Program-made: the position numbers and the translations under genes
Shown here: positions 25,060 through 34,193 of the stretch, in pieces
How the letters are laid out: every line of letters starts with the position of its first letter
Position numbering within the stretch: position 1 is the first letter of the stretch
Notes under the pieces: generated by a model
Told to the model about the DNA's origin: nothing
The model's input: the letters and a program-made list of their open reading frames with translations, nothing else
The model's database searches: none
Assembly: GCA_963760225.1 (NCBI GenBank)
Contig: CAVXCD010000002.1
Location: forward strand, 310,001-374,000
From: 13-2-20CM-66-19 sp963760225
GTDB lineage: Bacteria; Pseudomonadota; Gammaproteobacteria; Steroidobacterales; Steroidobacteraceae
DNA: 64,000 nucleotides
Direction: 5' to 3'

Positions 25060-26382
25060 TTAAGTGTGTGCAGGACGGTATGCGTCTGCATTCGTCGTGA
25101 ATTCCGCGTGGCCATAGCGCGCCAATTGCCTGATCAACTTGCGGACCAAAGACCGGTCCGCCACTCCGCTCACGACAGGTATATGTGCTGCGATCGAGTA
25201 GAGGGTCATCCTCGAGGTGATCAGGATGGCGGCCGCCGCAGCCCCGAGGTAGTCGGCAAGCCCAAGCCGGACGCCGACGCCGGCTGCTGCATGCTTGTCT
25301 CCCCGCATGGACTTGGTGACGAAGAACAGCTTGCTGAACCCCCTCTCCATCCAGGCGTTCACCCAGCTGGATCGCGAGTGGTCGGGCATGAGATCGGCGG
25401 CCATCGTCGCTGCGATGAGAGCACGACAGGTCTCATCGAATCCTTTCCGGAGCGTGGCGAAGCGCGTCAACATGATGTCGACGATGCTCTGAGGTGTATC
25501 GCCGAGCAGCTCCTGCGGCAGGCCGAGTAGATAGCCGCGGTAGCGGGCGAGATCCACGCGCGCGCACTCGGCAGGTGTGAATGTCGTGCGGCCTTTGCGC
25601 AGTGCCTTCTGAGCGAGAGGGAAGATCGGCATAAGGGCTACCACCATCTGGTCGATCTGGGGAATCGGGACACCGTAAGTCTTGACATCCCATTGATTGC
25701 CGCGGGTCAGGACGTTGAACCGCACCATGGAGTGCATCAGGCGAACCATCGCTGCGGATTTGAAGCCGGCGCCATGACGATCGAGTGCACCAGGAATGAC
25801 CGTCGTCGTGAAGAACGTGGCCGTCTCTTTCACCCGCCGCGCGGCGGTCTTGTTTGACAGGGCACCGGTCAGTGCCATGGGCAGCGCCGAATACTTGTTC
25901 ATGAAGGTGCCGATGAAGCCGCCCCGCACCACGAACGGGGCTCTGTGCGCATAAGCGTTGCGCTCCATCCGAGCGCCCTGCTCGATGAGCTTCGGATCCA
26001 GCCATGCAGGAAACTGCTCCATGGCACGGATGAACTGAACGAGCTCGGGCGGTGCGGAGGGGACGTTCTCTAAGCCGCGATCACAAGCCCCCTCCAGCAT
26101 CGTGGCCAGCCGATGGAATCCATACTTCGGTATCAGCGCGGCATAGGCGTCCGCGACCGGATCTCCGTGCATCGTGTAGGCCTTGATTCGAGCGACGCGC
26201 TCTTCATTGGCGAGCAGCTCCGGTCGGCGCTGCGAGAACTCCGGATCGAGCTCGCTCACCGCATCTGGCTCGACGGTAAAGCGCTCGGGTGTGATCGAGA
26301 AATCCATGCGACCGTACATTGAGGGGGTCTGAGCCGCTTCGGTCGCAAGCAGTGCGGGCAGTTCCGTGGTCGGGTTGGTCAT
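25060..26382 (-). CDS. Oxygenase of MpaB/latex-clearing protein family (DUF2236)
   Basis: The 440-residue protein matches the DUF2236 fold of fungal MpaB and rubber oxygenase Lcp, heme b proteins that cleave isoprenoid C=C bonds. Visible family segments are a Lys-rich stretch after FVVRGGFIGTFMNKYSALP and the helix RLMHSMVRFNVL, whose His is the likely heme ligand region. No signal peptide is apparent, unlike secreted Lcp. It is divergent from a TetR regulator across two palindromic operators, so it is probably induced by a ligand. The substrate is unknown; a prenyl or terpenoid compound is a guess. Confidence 0.8.
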   Translation of the reverse strand: MTNPTTELPALLATEAAQTPSMYGRMDFSITPERFTVEPDAVSELDPEFSQRRPELLANEERVARIKAYTMHGDPVADAYAALIPKYGFHRLATMLEGACDRGLENVPSAPPELVQFIRAMEQFPAWLDPKLIEQGARMERNAYAHRAPFVVRGGFIGTFMNKYSALPMALTGALSNKTAARRVKETATFFTTTVIPGALDRHGAGFKSAAMVRLMHSMVRFNVLTRGNQWDVKTYGVPIPQIDQMVVALMPIFPLAQKALRKGRTTFTPAECARVDLARYRGYLLGLPQELLGDTPQSIVDIMLTRFATLRKGFDETCRALIAATMAADLMPDHSRSSWVNAWMERGFSKLFFVTKSMRGDKHAAAGVGVRLGLADYLGAAAAAILITSRMTLYSIAAHIPVVSGVADRSLVRKLIRQLARYGHAEFTTNADAYRPAHT

Positions 26383-26410
26383 GGGTTGTTACGCTCCTGG
26401 CAGCCAAAAC

Positions 26411-26424
26411 CTATCATATGATAG
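26411..26424. promoter_or_regulatory. Palindromic TetR operator, site 1
   Basis: CTATCATATGATAG is a perfect 14-bp palindrome between the divergent oxygenase and TetR genes. A second copy at 26442-26455 differs only in its centre. The centre-to-centre distance of 31 bp is three helical turns, so both dimers would bind the same DNA face. Confidence 0.75.
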
Positions 26425-26441
26425 GGTAGTGTGCGCGTACC

Positions 26442-26455
26442 CTATCAGGTGATAG
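26442..26455. promoter_or_regulatory. Palindromic TetR operator, site 2
   Basis: CTATCAGGTGATAG shares the CTATCA/TGATAG half-sites with site 1. It lies 36 bp before the chosen ATG of the TetR gene, consistent with repression of both divergent genes and autoregulation. Confidence 0.72.
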
Positions 26456-26490
26456 ACTTATTGGCAACTATCAACAGAACTCGGGCGCTT

Positions 26491-27207
26491 ATGGACCAGG
26501 CATCGCAACGCAGCACAACCGTGCGTAAATCGTCGAAACCTCGGAATCTGCCTCGCGTGGTCCATCAGAAGGGACAAGAGACGCGGGAGCGGATTCTTGA
26601 TGCGGCGCTGAAGGCTTTCGGTCAAGCCTCCTTCCTGGCCGTGACAACGCGCCAAATCTCGAAGGCGGCTTCTGTCAGCCTGCCGACTCTGCAGTACTAT
26701 TTCGGCGACAAGGAAGGTCTTTATCGTGCCTGCGCTGAGGCCATTGTCGAACGCTACCGTCGCCACACGAAGGCTGCCGGCGCAAAGGCGGCAGAAGCTC
26801 TGAACGAAGGTGGCTCGGGCGAAACGGCTCGGGTCCAGCTCAAAGCCTTGTTCGCAGCCCTCGGTGGATTCTTGGTCGGCTCCCGGGAAACCAGCCGCTG
26901 GGCCCAGTTCGTGGCCCGGGAACTGCGCGACCCGGGCCCGGCATTCGAGATCCTGTATGCGGGCCTCTGGCGGCCGGGCGTCGAAATCACGGCACGATTG
27001 ATCGCCCGCATACTGGGCATTCCTGAGAGCGATCCGACTGCCCGGATTCGAGCGTTACTGCTCATCTCGAGCCTACTGGCATTCCAATCCGGACGGAGGG
27101 TTTCCTTACGCACCATGCAGTGGACCAACATCGGACCTCCCGAGCTGGCGATGGTCCTAGCGGGTGTGGAGGCTCAGATCGATGCGATCGGCCACAACCG
27201 CTCTTGA
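26491..27207 (+). CDS. TetR-family regulator with CerR-type C-terminal domain
   Basis: This 238-residue repressor has the N-terminal TetR helix-turn-helix (ETRERILDAALKAFGQ..., TTRQISKAASVSLPTLQYYF, about 30-75). Its C-terminal ligand domain fits the CerR/DUF1956 type (SRETSRWAQFVARELRDPG). Start was taken at ATG 26491, because the longer frame opening with GTG 26431 would place the start codon among the operator palindromes. It should repress the divergent MpaB-like oxygenase gene and itself. Confidence 0.88.
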   Translation: MDQASQRSTTVRKSSKPRNLPRVVHQKGQETRERILDAALKAFGQASFLAVTTRQISKAASVSLPTLQYYFGDKEGLYRACAEAIVERYRRHTKAAGAKAAEALNEGGSGETARVQLKALFAALGGFLVGSRETSRWAQFVARELRDPGPAFEILYAGLWRPGVEITARLIARILGIPESDPTARIRALLLISSLLAFQSGRRVSLRTMQWTNIGPPELAMVLAGVEAQIDAIGHNRS

Positions 27208-27299
27208 GGAATACGCGGTGCGACGCAACGCCCGCTCGTGGCCGATCTCGGCGTCTCGGAGGAATTCTGCTGACAGCACTGCCCCCAAAAGGCGAGCCA

Positions 27300-27785
27300 C
27301 TAACGGTTGATCTCAATTAGCAGCACCCAGGCGTTGGCTCCCGCGGCGAGGAACGAGAGAAGAATGCCGGGCGGCAGCAGATAGATGCCCGCCCCGTCCC
27401 CGCGCCAAAGGAGTACCAATCCAGCCAAGGCAATGAGTGTCACCGCCAATCGATTGACCGCCACCATCTGGTTCGTGCGTCGCCGATACGCCTGATCGAG
27501 CTGACTGAGGTAGGCACGCTGCAGTGGGACCAGCGCCACCAAGGTCACCGCCCCGACCGCTAGGATTTCACAGCCAAGAAGGCGCAGAGATTGCCCCGGC
27601 ACCAAAGTCAGGGAGGAAACCACGAGCACCAGCAGCAGCATTGTCAGGGCCTCAAGCCCTCGATCCGCCATGCGACCGAGCTGGAGAATCCGGGCTTGAT
27701 TTACCGAGACGCTCACGAATAGCAGGCCGGCCAGCGCTGCTGACGCACCCAACTCACCTAGAAAAAAATTCGTCCAATCACTCAT
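27300..27785 (-). CDS. Four-helix membrane protein, function unknown
   Basis: The 161-residue hydrophobic protein has about four transmembrane helices (near 10-28, 45-62, 70-88 and 115-155). Start ATG 27785 gives the cytosolic MSDWTNFFLGELGASAALAG. It resembles small bacterial membrane proteins of unknown function. It ends 92 bp after the convergent TetR gene and lies downstream of the GlxA-type regulator on the same strand, 56 bp from its stop. Confidence 0.7.
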   Translation of the reverse strand: MSDWTNFFLGELGASAALAGLLFVSVSVNQARILQLGRMADRGLEALTMLLLVLVVSSLTLVPGQSLRLLGCEILAVGAVTLVALVPLQRAYLSQLDQAYRRRTNQMVAVNRLAVTLIALAGLVLLWRGDGAGIYLLPPGILLSFLAAGANAWVLLIEINR

Positions 27786-27841
27786 GTCACTCGTCCCATA
27801 AGTTCTTGGACTGCGTGCTTTGGCCCGAGTCCGGCATTGGT

Positions 27842-28864
27842 TCAGGGTTTCGAATTCGAACGCAGACGCGAGCTCGCGCGCGGCTGACGTTGATGATGGT
27901 GGATCGGTGCGGTAATGCTTTGCCGCCGGTCGCTGCTTGGCGCACAGCCGAAGGCAGAGCGGTAGGCACGCGAGAAATGCTCCAGCGAGCGGAAACCGGA
28001 AGTAATCGCAACCTCTGTCACCGAAAGGTTCGTCTGCTCCAATAGGTTATGCGCGCGGGAGAGGCGCAACGTCACGTAATAGCGCGTCGTCGTAGTGCCC
28101 ATGGACTTGCGAAAGTGCCGCCTCAAGTGCCGCGCTGACACGTTCAGACGACGGGCAATGTCACCCATTCGCAGCGGCTCGTCGAGGTTCTTTCCCATCA
28201 ACGCAATCGCGGCACGCACCAGCTCGTTGGAGTCGCTCATATCGTCCTCTAGCAACTGCCGGTGCGTCGACGGCCGTGGCCTGCCTACGAGCATCTCGTG
28301 CGCAACCTCATCGCTCAGCGTCTGTCCCGCTTGACGCGCCACGACGTACAGCATCATGTCGATTACCGCAGTTCCCCCTGCACAGGTGAGGCGTCCGGGC
28401 GTGACGTGGTAAAGATGGTCCTTGGCGCTGACCTTAGGATAACGCTCCCTGAATCCGTCCAGGTTCTCCCAGTGCACCGCGGCGGTGCGGCCGTCGAGCA
28501 GGCCCGCCGCCGCCAGCACCTCGCTTCCCGTCTCGATTCCTCCCATCTCAACACCGCCCGCGGCGACGCGCACCAGAGCGCTCCGCAAGCGCGTCTCACT
28601 CACGTGCTGCTTCGGGTCGAAACACGCGAGAACGAGCAGGGTTTGCAATTGTTGCCGGCTACTCAGCGCCGCATCGACGGCAATGGCGGAACCATTGCTG
28701 GCTCGCACGGACAGCCCGTCAGCAGACAAGGTCACCCACGAGAACACCTGTCGTTGAGCCCGCCAGTTGGCGAGGAACAGCGGCTGTATCGCGGCAATGA
28801 GCCCGAAGTATGAGAAGTCGGGCAACAACAGAAAACCGAGCTTGTAGGGCTTCAACCTGCTCAT
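27842..28864 (-). CDS. GlxA-family AraC-type regulator with DJ-1/PfpI-like domain
   Basis: This regulator of about 340 residues has an N-terminal DJ-1/PfpI-like domain (KLGFLLLPDFSYFGL...). The C-terminal AraC double helix-turn-helix includes IARRLNVSARHLRRHFRK and VTEVAITSGFRSLEHFSRAYR. Similar regulators (CdhR, GbdR) control carnitine and betaine catabolism. It is divergent from the acyl-CoA synthetase/CaiD-like/BKACE operon, which it probably activates. Start ATG 28864 (MSRLKPYK) fits the family better than the upstream ATG 28900. The effector is inferred from neighbours only. Confidence 0.87.
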   Translation of the reverse strand: MSRLKPYKLGFLLLPDFSYFGLIAAIQPLFLANWRAQRQVFSWVTLSADGLSVRASNGSAIAVDAALSSRQQLQTLLVLACFDPKQHVSETRLRSALVRVAAGGVEMGGIETGSEVLAAAGLLDGRTAAVHWENLDGFRERYPKVSAKDHLYHVTPGRLTCAGGTAVIDMMLYVVARQAGQTLSDEVAHEMLVGRPRPSTHRQLLEDDMSDSNELVRAAIALMGKNLDEPLRMGDIARRLNVSARHLRRHFRKSMGTTTTRYYVTLRLSRAHNLLEQTNLSVTEVAITSGFRSLEHFSRAYRSAFGCAPSSDRRQSITAPIHHHQRQPRASSRLRSNSKP

Positions 28865-29052
28865 GGGTCGGCTCGAGTCGAGGGGCCGATGCTGCCGCAA
28901 TTGTGCCTGAGTACTTGATCTAAATGGCCAGGGGCGTGCCTTTTGTGATCAGGTAATTGGCCGATTTGGTCAAGTGGCCCCTGCGGGGCGGCCTACGATC
29001 CCCGCGTCACACGACCGGGGCGTATGTGCACGCGCAGCTGACATCACAGGGC
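28865..29052. promoter_or_regulatory. Divergent promoter region of the carnitine-type operon
   Basis: This 188-bp gap separates the GlxA-type regulator from its presumed target operon. Two imperfect inverted repeats are visible: ACTTGATC (28913-28920) with GGTCAAGT (28968-28975), and CAGGGGC (28929-28935) with GCCCCTG (28977-28983). Their arms are interleaved, so they are more likely paired protein sites than one hairpin. Confidence 0.4.
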
Positions 29053-31116
29053 ATGAGATTGCAGCGGTTGTTGTGCCCACGCTCCGTTGCGCTCATTGGC
29101 GGGTCGGCCTGTGCGCAGGTGATACGCCAATCTCGGCTCATCGGATTCGAGGGCCACCTGTGGCCGATTCACCCGAACCTGAGAGAGTTGGAAGGACTCA
29201 GCGTCTATCGGTCGGTCGCAGAGCTGCCCCGGGCTGCCGATGCTGCCTTCGTGGCTGTTAACCGGCACGCGACCATCGAGGTAATGCGAGCGCTTGCAGC
29301 CGGCGGAACCGGCGGCGCGATCTGCTATGCCTCCGGTTTTGCCGAGATGGGAACCGCGGGAGGAGAGTTGCAAACGCAGCTCGCGGCGGCGTCCGGGCCG
29401 ATGCCCTTCATCGGCCCCAACTGCCACGGCTTCATCAACTATTTCGATGGTGTCGCACTTTGGCCCGAGCAGCATGGGGGAATCCGGCAGACGCGGGGCG
29501 TAGCGATCGTGACGCAGTCGGGCAATATTGCCCTTAACCTGACGATGCAAACCCGGGCACTGCCGATCGGCTATATCGTCACCCTTGGCAACCAGGCTCG
29601 CATCGGTCTGGCCGACGTAATCGAAGCATTGTTGGACGATGGACGGGTAACGGCCATCGGGTTGCACATTGAGGGCATTCACAAGCCGGCGGAATTCGTG
29701 CGTGCGGCGAACCTGGCGCAAACACGTGGCGTGCCGCTCGTAGCGGTGAAATCCGGTCGCTCTGATCTTGGCGCCAGCCTCGCCTTGAGTCACACCGCTT
29801 CCCTCGGAGGTGCGGATGCCGTCGCCGAGGCATTTCTGCACCGCGCTCGCGTCGCGCGGGTTCATTCCTTACCTGTGTTTCTGGAAACCCTGAAAGTGCT
29901 GCATGTTCACGGCCCATTGGCGGGTCGCGACATCGCCTCGATGAGTTGTTCCGGGGGCGAAGCAGCGCTCATGGCGGATGCCGTCGGCGCCAGGAATCTG
30001 CGCTTTCCCGCGTTCACCCGCGAGCAGGCGCAACGCGTAGCGGACACGCTGCCAGAACTCGCGACGGTCACCAATCCTCTGGATTACCACAATTTTAGCT
30101 GGGACGACGAGGCGGCGCTGGCTGACACCTATGCGGCGGTCATGCAGGCCACTTTCAACCTGACGCTCCTGATCCTGGACTTTCCGCGGCAGGATCGTTG
30201 CTCGCAACTCGGCTTCGAGCGCGCGCTGCGGGCTTTCGTCACCGCGGCTCGCCAGTGTACCGCCCAGGCCGCGGTCGTCTCCACGCTTCCTGAGAGCTTC
30301 CCGGAGCACCGTGCCCAGCAACTGCTCGAGGCGGGTATCGTACCGCTGTGCGGACTAGACGACGCGCTGGCGGCGATCGAGGCGGCCGCGCAGCTGGGCG
30401 AGTACCGACGAACCGCTCCGCTACCCTTCGCACCGCCCTCCTCGGTTGGCAACGCGCCAGGTTGCACCCTGTCGGAACCGGAATCCAAACGTCGCTTGGC
30501 CCGATTCGGTCTGACGGTGCCTGCGGGCGCGCCGGCCAGCACGGCAGACGATGCGATCGCCGCAGCCCGTGCCATCGGCTATCCCGTCGCGTTGAAGTCC
30601 GTAGGCTCGGGCATGGCACACAAGACGGAGATCGGTGCCGTATGCCTTGACCTGCGTGATGGCAGCGCCGTAGGCGCCGCGGCCGCGCAACAACTCGCGG
30701 TGCATCAGGCCAAGCTGTTAGTTGAAGAGATGATCACCGACGGGGTCGCCGAGCTACTCGTCGGAGTCGGCCGCGATAGCGTCTTTGGTCTCTACCTCGT
30801 AATTGGCTCCGGAGGGATTCTGGTTGAATTGCTCGGCGACCGCCGAATCCTGATGCTGCCCGCGACCGCCACCGAGATCCGCGCGGCCATCGATTCGCTA
30901 AAAGCCGGCGAGCTCATGCGGGGTTATCGCGGTCGAGCCGCGGGCGATCGCGAGGCAGCTGTGGCCGCCGTGCTCGTCATCCAGGAATTCGCTCTCGAAC
31001 AGCAAGATCGGTTGCTGGAGCTGGATGTCAATCCGCTGATCGTCCGACCGCGTGGGCGCGGCGTCGTCGCGGTGGACGCCTTGATCCGCCTCGCCGGGGA
31101 GCGATCACATGCCTGA
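29053..31116 (+). CDS. ADP-forming acyl-CoA synthetase (acetate-CoA ligase family, fused subunits)
   Basis: The 687-residue protein has an N-terminal CoA-binding domain (LLCPRSVALIGGS), succinyl-CoA-ligase-like domains (FIGPNCHGFINYFDGV; VTQSGNIALNL) and a C-terminal ATP-grasp domain (KSVGSGMAHKTEIGAV). Such enzymes make acyl-CoA from acid, CoA and ATP, giving ADP. With the CaiD-like hydratase next to it, activation of a carnitine-type acid such as crotonobetaine is inferred. ATG 29053 gives the family N-terminus; the frame upstream is unlike the family. The stop overlaps the next gene by 8 bp. Confidence 0.88.
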   Translation: MRLQRLLCPRSVALIGGSACAQVIRQSRLIGFEGHLWPIHPNLRELEGLSVYRSVAELPRAADAAFVAVNRHATIEVMRALAAGGTGGAICYASGFAEMGTAGGELQTQLAAASGPMPFIGPNCHGFINYFDGVALWPEQHGGIRQTRGVAIVTQSGNIALNLTMQTRALPIGYIVTLGNQARIGLADVIEALLDDGRVTAIGLHIEGIHKPAEFVRAANLAQTRGVPLVAVKSGRSDLGASLALSHTASLGGADAVAEAFLHRARVARVHSLPVFLETLKVLHVHGPLAGRDIASMSCSGGEAALMADAVGARNLRFPAFTREQAQRVADTLPELATVTNPLDYHNFSWDDEAALADTYAAVMQATFNLTLLILDFPRQDRCSQLGFERALRAFVTAARQCTAQAAVVSTLPESFPEHRAQQLLEAGIVPLCGLDDALAAIEAAAQLGEYRRTAPLPFAPPSSVGNAPGCTLSEPESKRRLARFGLTVPAGAPASTADDAIAAARAIGYPVALKSVGSGMAHKTEIGAVCLDLRDGSAVGAAAAQQLAVHQAKLLVEEMITDGVAELLVGVGRDSVFGLYLVIGSGGILVELLGDRRILMLPATATEIRAAIDSLKAGELMRGYRGRAAGDREAAVAAVLVIQEFALEQQDRLLELDVNPLIVRPRGRGVVAVDALIRLAGERSHA

Positions 31117-31894
31117 CGATACGGTGCGACTCCACCGCAACGGTCACATTCTCGAAGTCGTTCTCGACCGACCCAAGGCGAACGCTATTGATGCGGCCAC
31201 CAGTCGTCGCCTCGGAGAGGTCTTCACGCAGTTTCGCGACGATCGGCAGCTGCGCGTCGCGATCATCACCGGTGGAGGCGAGAAGTTCTTCTGCGCGGGA
31301 TGGGATCTGGTCGCGGCGGCAGCAGGCGAGCCGCAGGACGCCGACTATGGCGTCGGCGGTTTCGGCGGGATTCAGGAGCTGCCGGACCTTAACAAGCCCA
31401 TCATCGCGGCAGTCAACGGCATGGCGGTGGGCGGTGGCTTTGAGCTGGCACTATCGGCCGATCTGATCCTCGCCGCGGAACACGTGCGCTTCGCGCTCCC
31501 GGAGATCACGGCAGGAACGCTCGCGGAATCGGCCACCATCCGCTTGCCGCGGCGCATCCCTTACCACGTCGCGATGGAGTTGCTGCTCCTCGGTCGCTGG
31601 ATGGACGCCAGAGAAGCTCACGCCCGCGGCATCGTAAACGAGATCACCCCGGCGGCCGGCTTGATGGATCGCGCTCGAGCGCTCGCCGCCACCCTGGCGC
31701 AGGGGCCGCCACTCGTGTTCGCGGCGATCAAGGAAGTATCGCGAGACAGCGAGGTGATGGCCTTCGGCCATGCGATGCAGGCCATCCGGCGCCGCAGCTT
31801 TCCGACGGTGGCGCGACTCTATGCCAGCGAGGATCAGCGCGAAGGCGCGCGCGCCTTCAGCGAGAAGCGCGCCCCCATCTGGCGCGGCCGCTGA
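31109..31894 (+). CDS. caiD: CaiD-like enoyl-CoA hydratase (carnitinyl-CoA dehydratase)
   Basis: The 261-residue crotonase-fold enzyme closely tracks CaiD in VVLDRPKANAIDAATSRRLG, the segment RVAIITGGGEKFFCAGWDL, NGMAVGGGFELALSADLILA (oxyanion-hole glycines) and the end EKRAPIWRGR. CaiD interconverts carnitinyl-CoA and crotonobetainyl-CoA. One of the two acidic catalytic positions appears as E in LPEITAGTLAES. It lies in a four-gene operon with overlapping ends. The exact substrate should be treated as carnitine-like rather than proven. Confidence 0.85.
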   Translation: MPDDTVRLHRNGHILEVVLDRPKANAIDAATSRRLGEVFTQFRDDRQLRVAIITGGGEKFFCAGWDLVAAAAGEPQDADYGVGGFGGIQELPDLNKPIIAAVNGMAVGGGFELALSADLILAAEHVRFALPEITAGTLAESATIRLPRRIPYHVAMELLLLGRWMDAREAHARGIVNEITPAAGLMDRARALAATLAQGPPLVFAAIKEVSRDSEVMAFGHAMQAIRRRSFPTVARLYASEDQREGARAFSEKRAPIWRGR

Positions 31895-33300
31895 TGCAGA
31901 TCGAGACCCGCTCAATCGACTACGTGCCCGCCGCGGAACGTCACGGCAAAGCCTGGCATCTGTGGCCGGTATGGTTCACCAGCGGCACGCAACTCGCCAC
32001 CGTCGCCACCGGGGTCATCGGCGTCGCCCTCGGCGCCAACTTCCTGTGGAGCGCGATCGCGATAGTCACCGGCTGTGCGTTGGGCACGTTCTTCATGGCT
32101 TTCCACTCGGCGCAGGGACCTCAGCTGGGCTTACCGCAGATGATTCAGTCGCGGCCGCAGTTCGGTTATCTCGGAGCGCTGCTGGTGTGGGTCATCGCCC
32201 TGATCAGTTACATCGGTTACAACGCATTCAACGAAGTACTTGCAGGAGACACGGCGCAGCGTCTGAGCGGCTTAAACCCGCACGGCTGCGCCGCGGCATT
32301 TACCCTTATAGCGCTGGCCATTTCCATAGTTGGGTACGACCTCATCCACGCTGCGCAACGCTGGCTTGCCTATCTGCTTATCGCCGTGCTCTCGGTCTTC
32401 ACGCTGAGCGCCTGCCTGCGCCTACAGCTGCCCGCGGGATCACTGCGCTTTGAACCATTTCCGCAAGTGCCCTTTCTCACGCAATTGTTCGCCGCCGCCG
32501 CCTATCAGCTCAGCGGAGCCTTCTACGTATCCGACTATTCGCGCTACTTGCCCAAGGCAGCGGGCATTCGGGCGCCCTTTTACTGGACCTACGGCGGGGC
32601 ATTCATGGGGAGTGTGTGGACGATGCTGATCGGCGCGTCCGCCGCCGCGGCCAGCCCGGGCATGTCCGTGGCGGCGGCTTTGGAAACTGCCGGTGACACG
32701 GTACATCCCGGCTTCGGTGCGCTGTTGCTCGGCGTCTCGCTGGTAGGTCTGCTCACCATGGCAAGCCTCAACTATTACGGCGCGTCGCTCACGCTGCTCA
32801 GCGTCCTTGATTCGTTTCATCCGGTGCGGGCGACACGCACCAAGCGAGTGGTCAGCGTCCTGCTGATCGGTATAACGGCACACTCGATTGCTTTTTCCGT
32901 CGACGGCAACTTCGTGAAAGGATTCAGTCAGCTGCTGGCCGTGCTGCTGTGCCTGTTTACCCCATGGACGGCGATCAACCTCGTCGATTTTTATTTTGTT
33001 CGCAAGACGCACTACTCCATTCGCGAGATCTTCAATCCTCGCGGCCTGTACGGACGCTGGAACTGGCGCGGCCTATGCGCCTACGGCGCAGGGTTCCTCA
33101 CCATGTTGCCGTTCGTCAATACCGAGCTGTACGAGGGGCCCGTGGCACGTGCACTGCAGGGCGCGGACGTGTCGATGCCTGTAGGCCTGATCGTCGCCGG
33201 GGGGCTGTATCTGCTCAGCTACCGATCCGTAAATATCGATAGCGAACTGCAACTGGCGGCACAAGCCGATCAGGGACTCGACGCGGAGTGCCACACGTGA
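31894..33300 (+). CDS. NCS1-family (cytosine/purine/allantoin-type) permease
   Basis: This 468-residue protein has about twelve transmembrane helices. Its N-terminus (WPVWFTSGTQLATVATGVIG; MAFHSAQGPQLGLPQMIQSR) is typical of NCS1 transporters for nucleobases, hydantoins and related compounds. Its start shares one base with the caiD stop, and its stop overlaps the BKACE gene, so it is part of the operon. Carnitine operons usually use BCCT or ABC carriers, so an NCS1 carrier here suggests a different or N-containing ring substrate. Specificity cannot be read from sequence. Confidence 0.9.
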   Translation: MQIETRSIDYVPAAERHGKAWHLWPVWFTSGTQLATVATGVIGVALGANFLWSAIAIVTGCALGTFFMAFHSAQGPQLGLPQMIQSRPQFGYLGALLVWVIALISYIGYNAFNEVLAGDTAQRLSGLNPHGCAAAFTLIALAISIVGYDLIHAAQRWLAYLLIAVLSVFTLSACLRLQLPAGSLRFEPFPQVPFLTQLFAAAAYQLSGAFYVSDYSRYLPKAAGIRAPFYWTYGGAFMGSVWTMLIGASAAAASPGMSVAAALETAGDTVHPGFGALLLGVSLVGLLTMASLNYYGASLTLLSVLDSFHPVRATRTKRVVSVLLIGITAHSIAFSVDGNFVKGFSQLLAVLLCLFTPWTAINLVDFYFVRKTHYSIREIFNPRGLYGRWNWRGLCAYGAGFLTMLPFVNTELYEGPVARALQGADVSMPVGLIVAGGLYLLSYRSVNIDSELQLAAQADQGLDAECHT

Positions 33301-34193
33301 TCAGCAACGAGGTGTTTGTCACATGCGCGGTCACCGGGTCCGGGGACTCGGTCGGCAAGAGTCACTACGTTCCTGTGACGCCGGAGCAGATTGCCGCGGC
33401 CGCGCTCGAAGCGCACTCGGCAGGGGCTGCCATCGTGCACCTGCATGTTCGGGACCCTGCGTCCGGCAAGGCGAGCCGCGATCCGGCGCTCTTCCGCGAG
33501 GTCTATGAGCGGATCAGATCAGTAAACGCCGAGGTCATCGTCAATCTCACCGGCGGCATGGGAGGTGACCTGCTGTTCGGACCGGACGACGCACCGCTTG
33601 ATTTTGCAGCGGGTACCGATTTCTTAGGTCCGCAGCAGCGCGTTGCACACATTCTCGAGCTATTGCCAGAAATCGGTACTCTCGACTGCGGATCCCTAAA
33701 CTTTGATGACTCCCTCTACGGCACCACGCCGCGATTCTTACGACAGATGGCGCGCGCGTACGGAGCAAGCGGCGTACGGCCGGAAATTGAGGTCTTTGAA
33801 CTCGGGCATATCGAACTCGCCAAGCAGCTCATCGCTGAGGGCCTCATCGAGAAGGTCGCCTTGTTCCAGCTCTGTCTGGGGATCAAGTACGGAGCACCCG
33901 CCACCCCAGCGGCGATGCAAGCGCTGCGCGATGCCCTGCCCGAGGGCGTGTGCTGGTCTGCGTTCGGAGTCGGTCGAGCGCAGATGCCGATGGTTGCACA
34001 GGCCGTCTTGCTCGGGGGCAACGTGCGTGTGGGTCTGGAGGACAACCTGTATCTGGAAAAGGGAGTGCTGGCAACAAATGGCAGGTTGGTCGAGCGCGCA
34101 TGTAAGATCGTAGAGTTACTCGGGGCGCGTGTGCTATCGGCTGCCGAGACGCGTGAGCGCCTCGGGCTAAAGCGCGGAGCGGCACGCTCTTGA
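33297..34193 (+). CDS. BKACE-family beta-keto acid cleavage enzyme (DUF849)
   Basis: The 298-residue TIM-barrel enzyme shows the family segments FVTCAVTGSG, AAIVHLHVRDPASGKASRD (zinc-binding His pair HLH) and EVIVNLTGGMGGD, the active-site stretch RPEIEVFELGH, and WSAFGVGRAQMPM. BKACE enzymes transfer a beta-keto acid fragment to acetyl-CoA, giving acetoacetate. One subgroup cleaves dehydrocarnitine, which suits the neighbours. The start was taken at GTG 33297, which overlaps the permease stop (GTGA) and has a GGAG site 8 nt upstream; GTG 33288 is the alternative. Confidence 0.88.
   Translation: MISNEVFVTCAVTGSGDSVGKSHYVPVTPEQIAAAALEAHSAGAAIVHLHVRDPASGKASRDPALFREVYERIRSVNAEVIVNLTGGMGGDLLFGPDDAPLDFAAGTDFLGPQQRVAHILELLPEIGTLDCGSLNFDDSLYGTTPRFLRQMARAYGASGVRPEIEVFELGHIELAKQLIAEGLIEKVALFQLCLGIKYGAPATPAAMQALRDALPEGVCWSAFGVGRAQMPMVAQAVLLGGNVRVGLEDNLYLEKGVLATNGRLVERACKIVELLGARVLSAAETRERLGLKRGAARS

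Noticed and set aside
26431..26490. Upstream GTG start for the TetR gene
   Set aside because: The start codon would fall among the operator palindromes, and the added 20 residues are unlike TetR N-termini.
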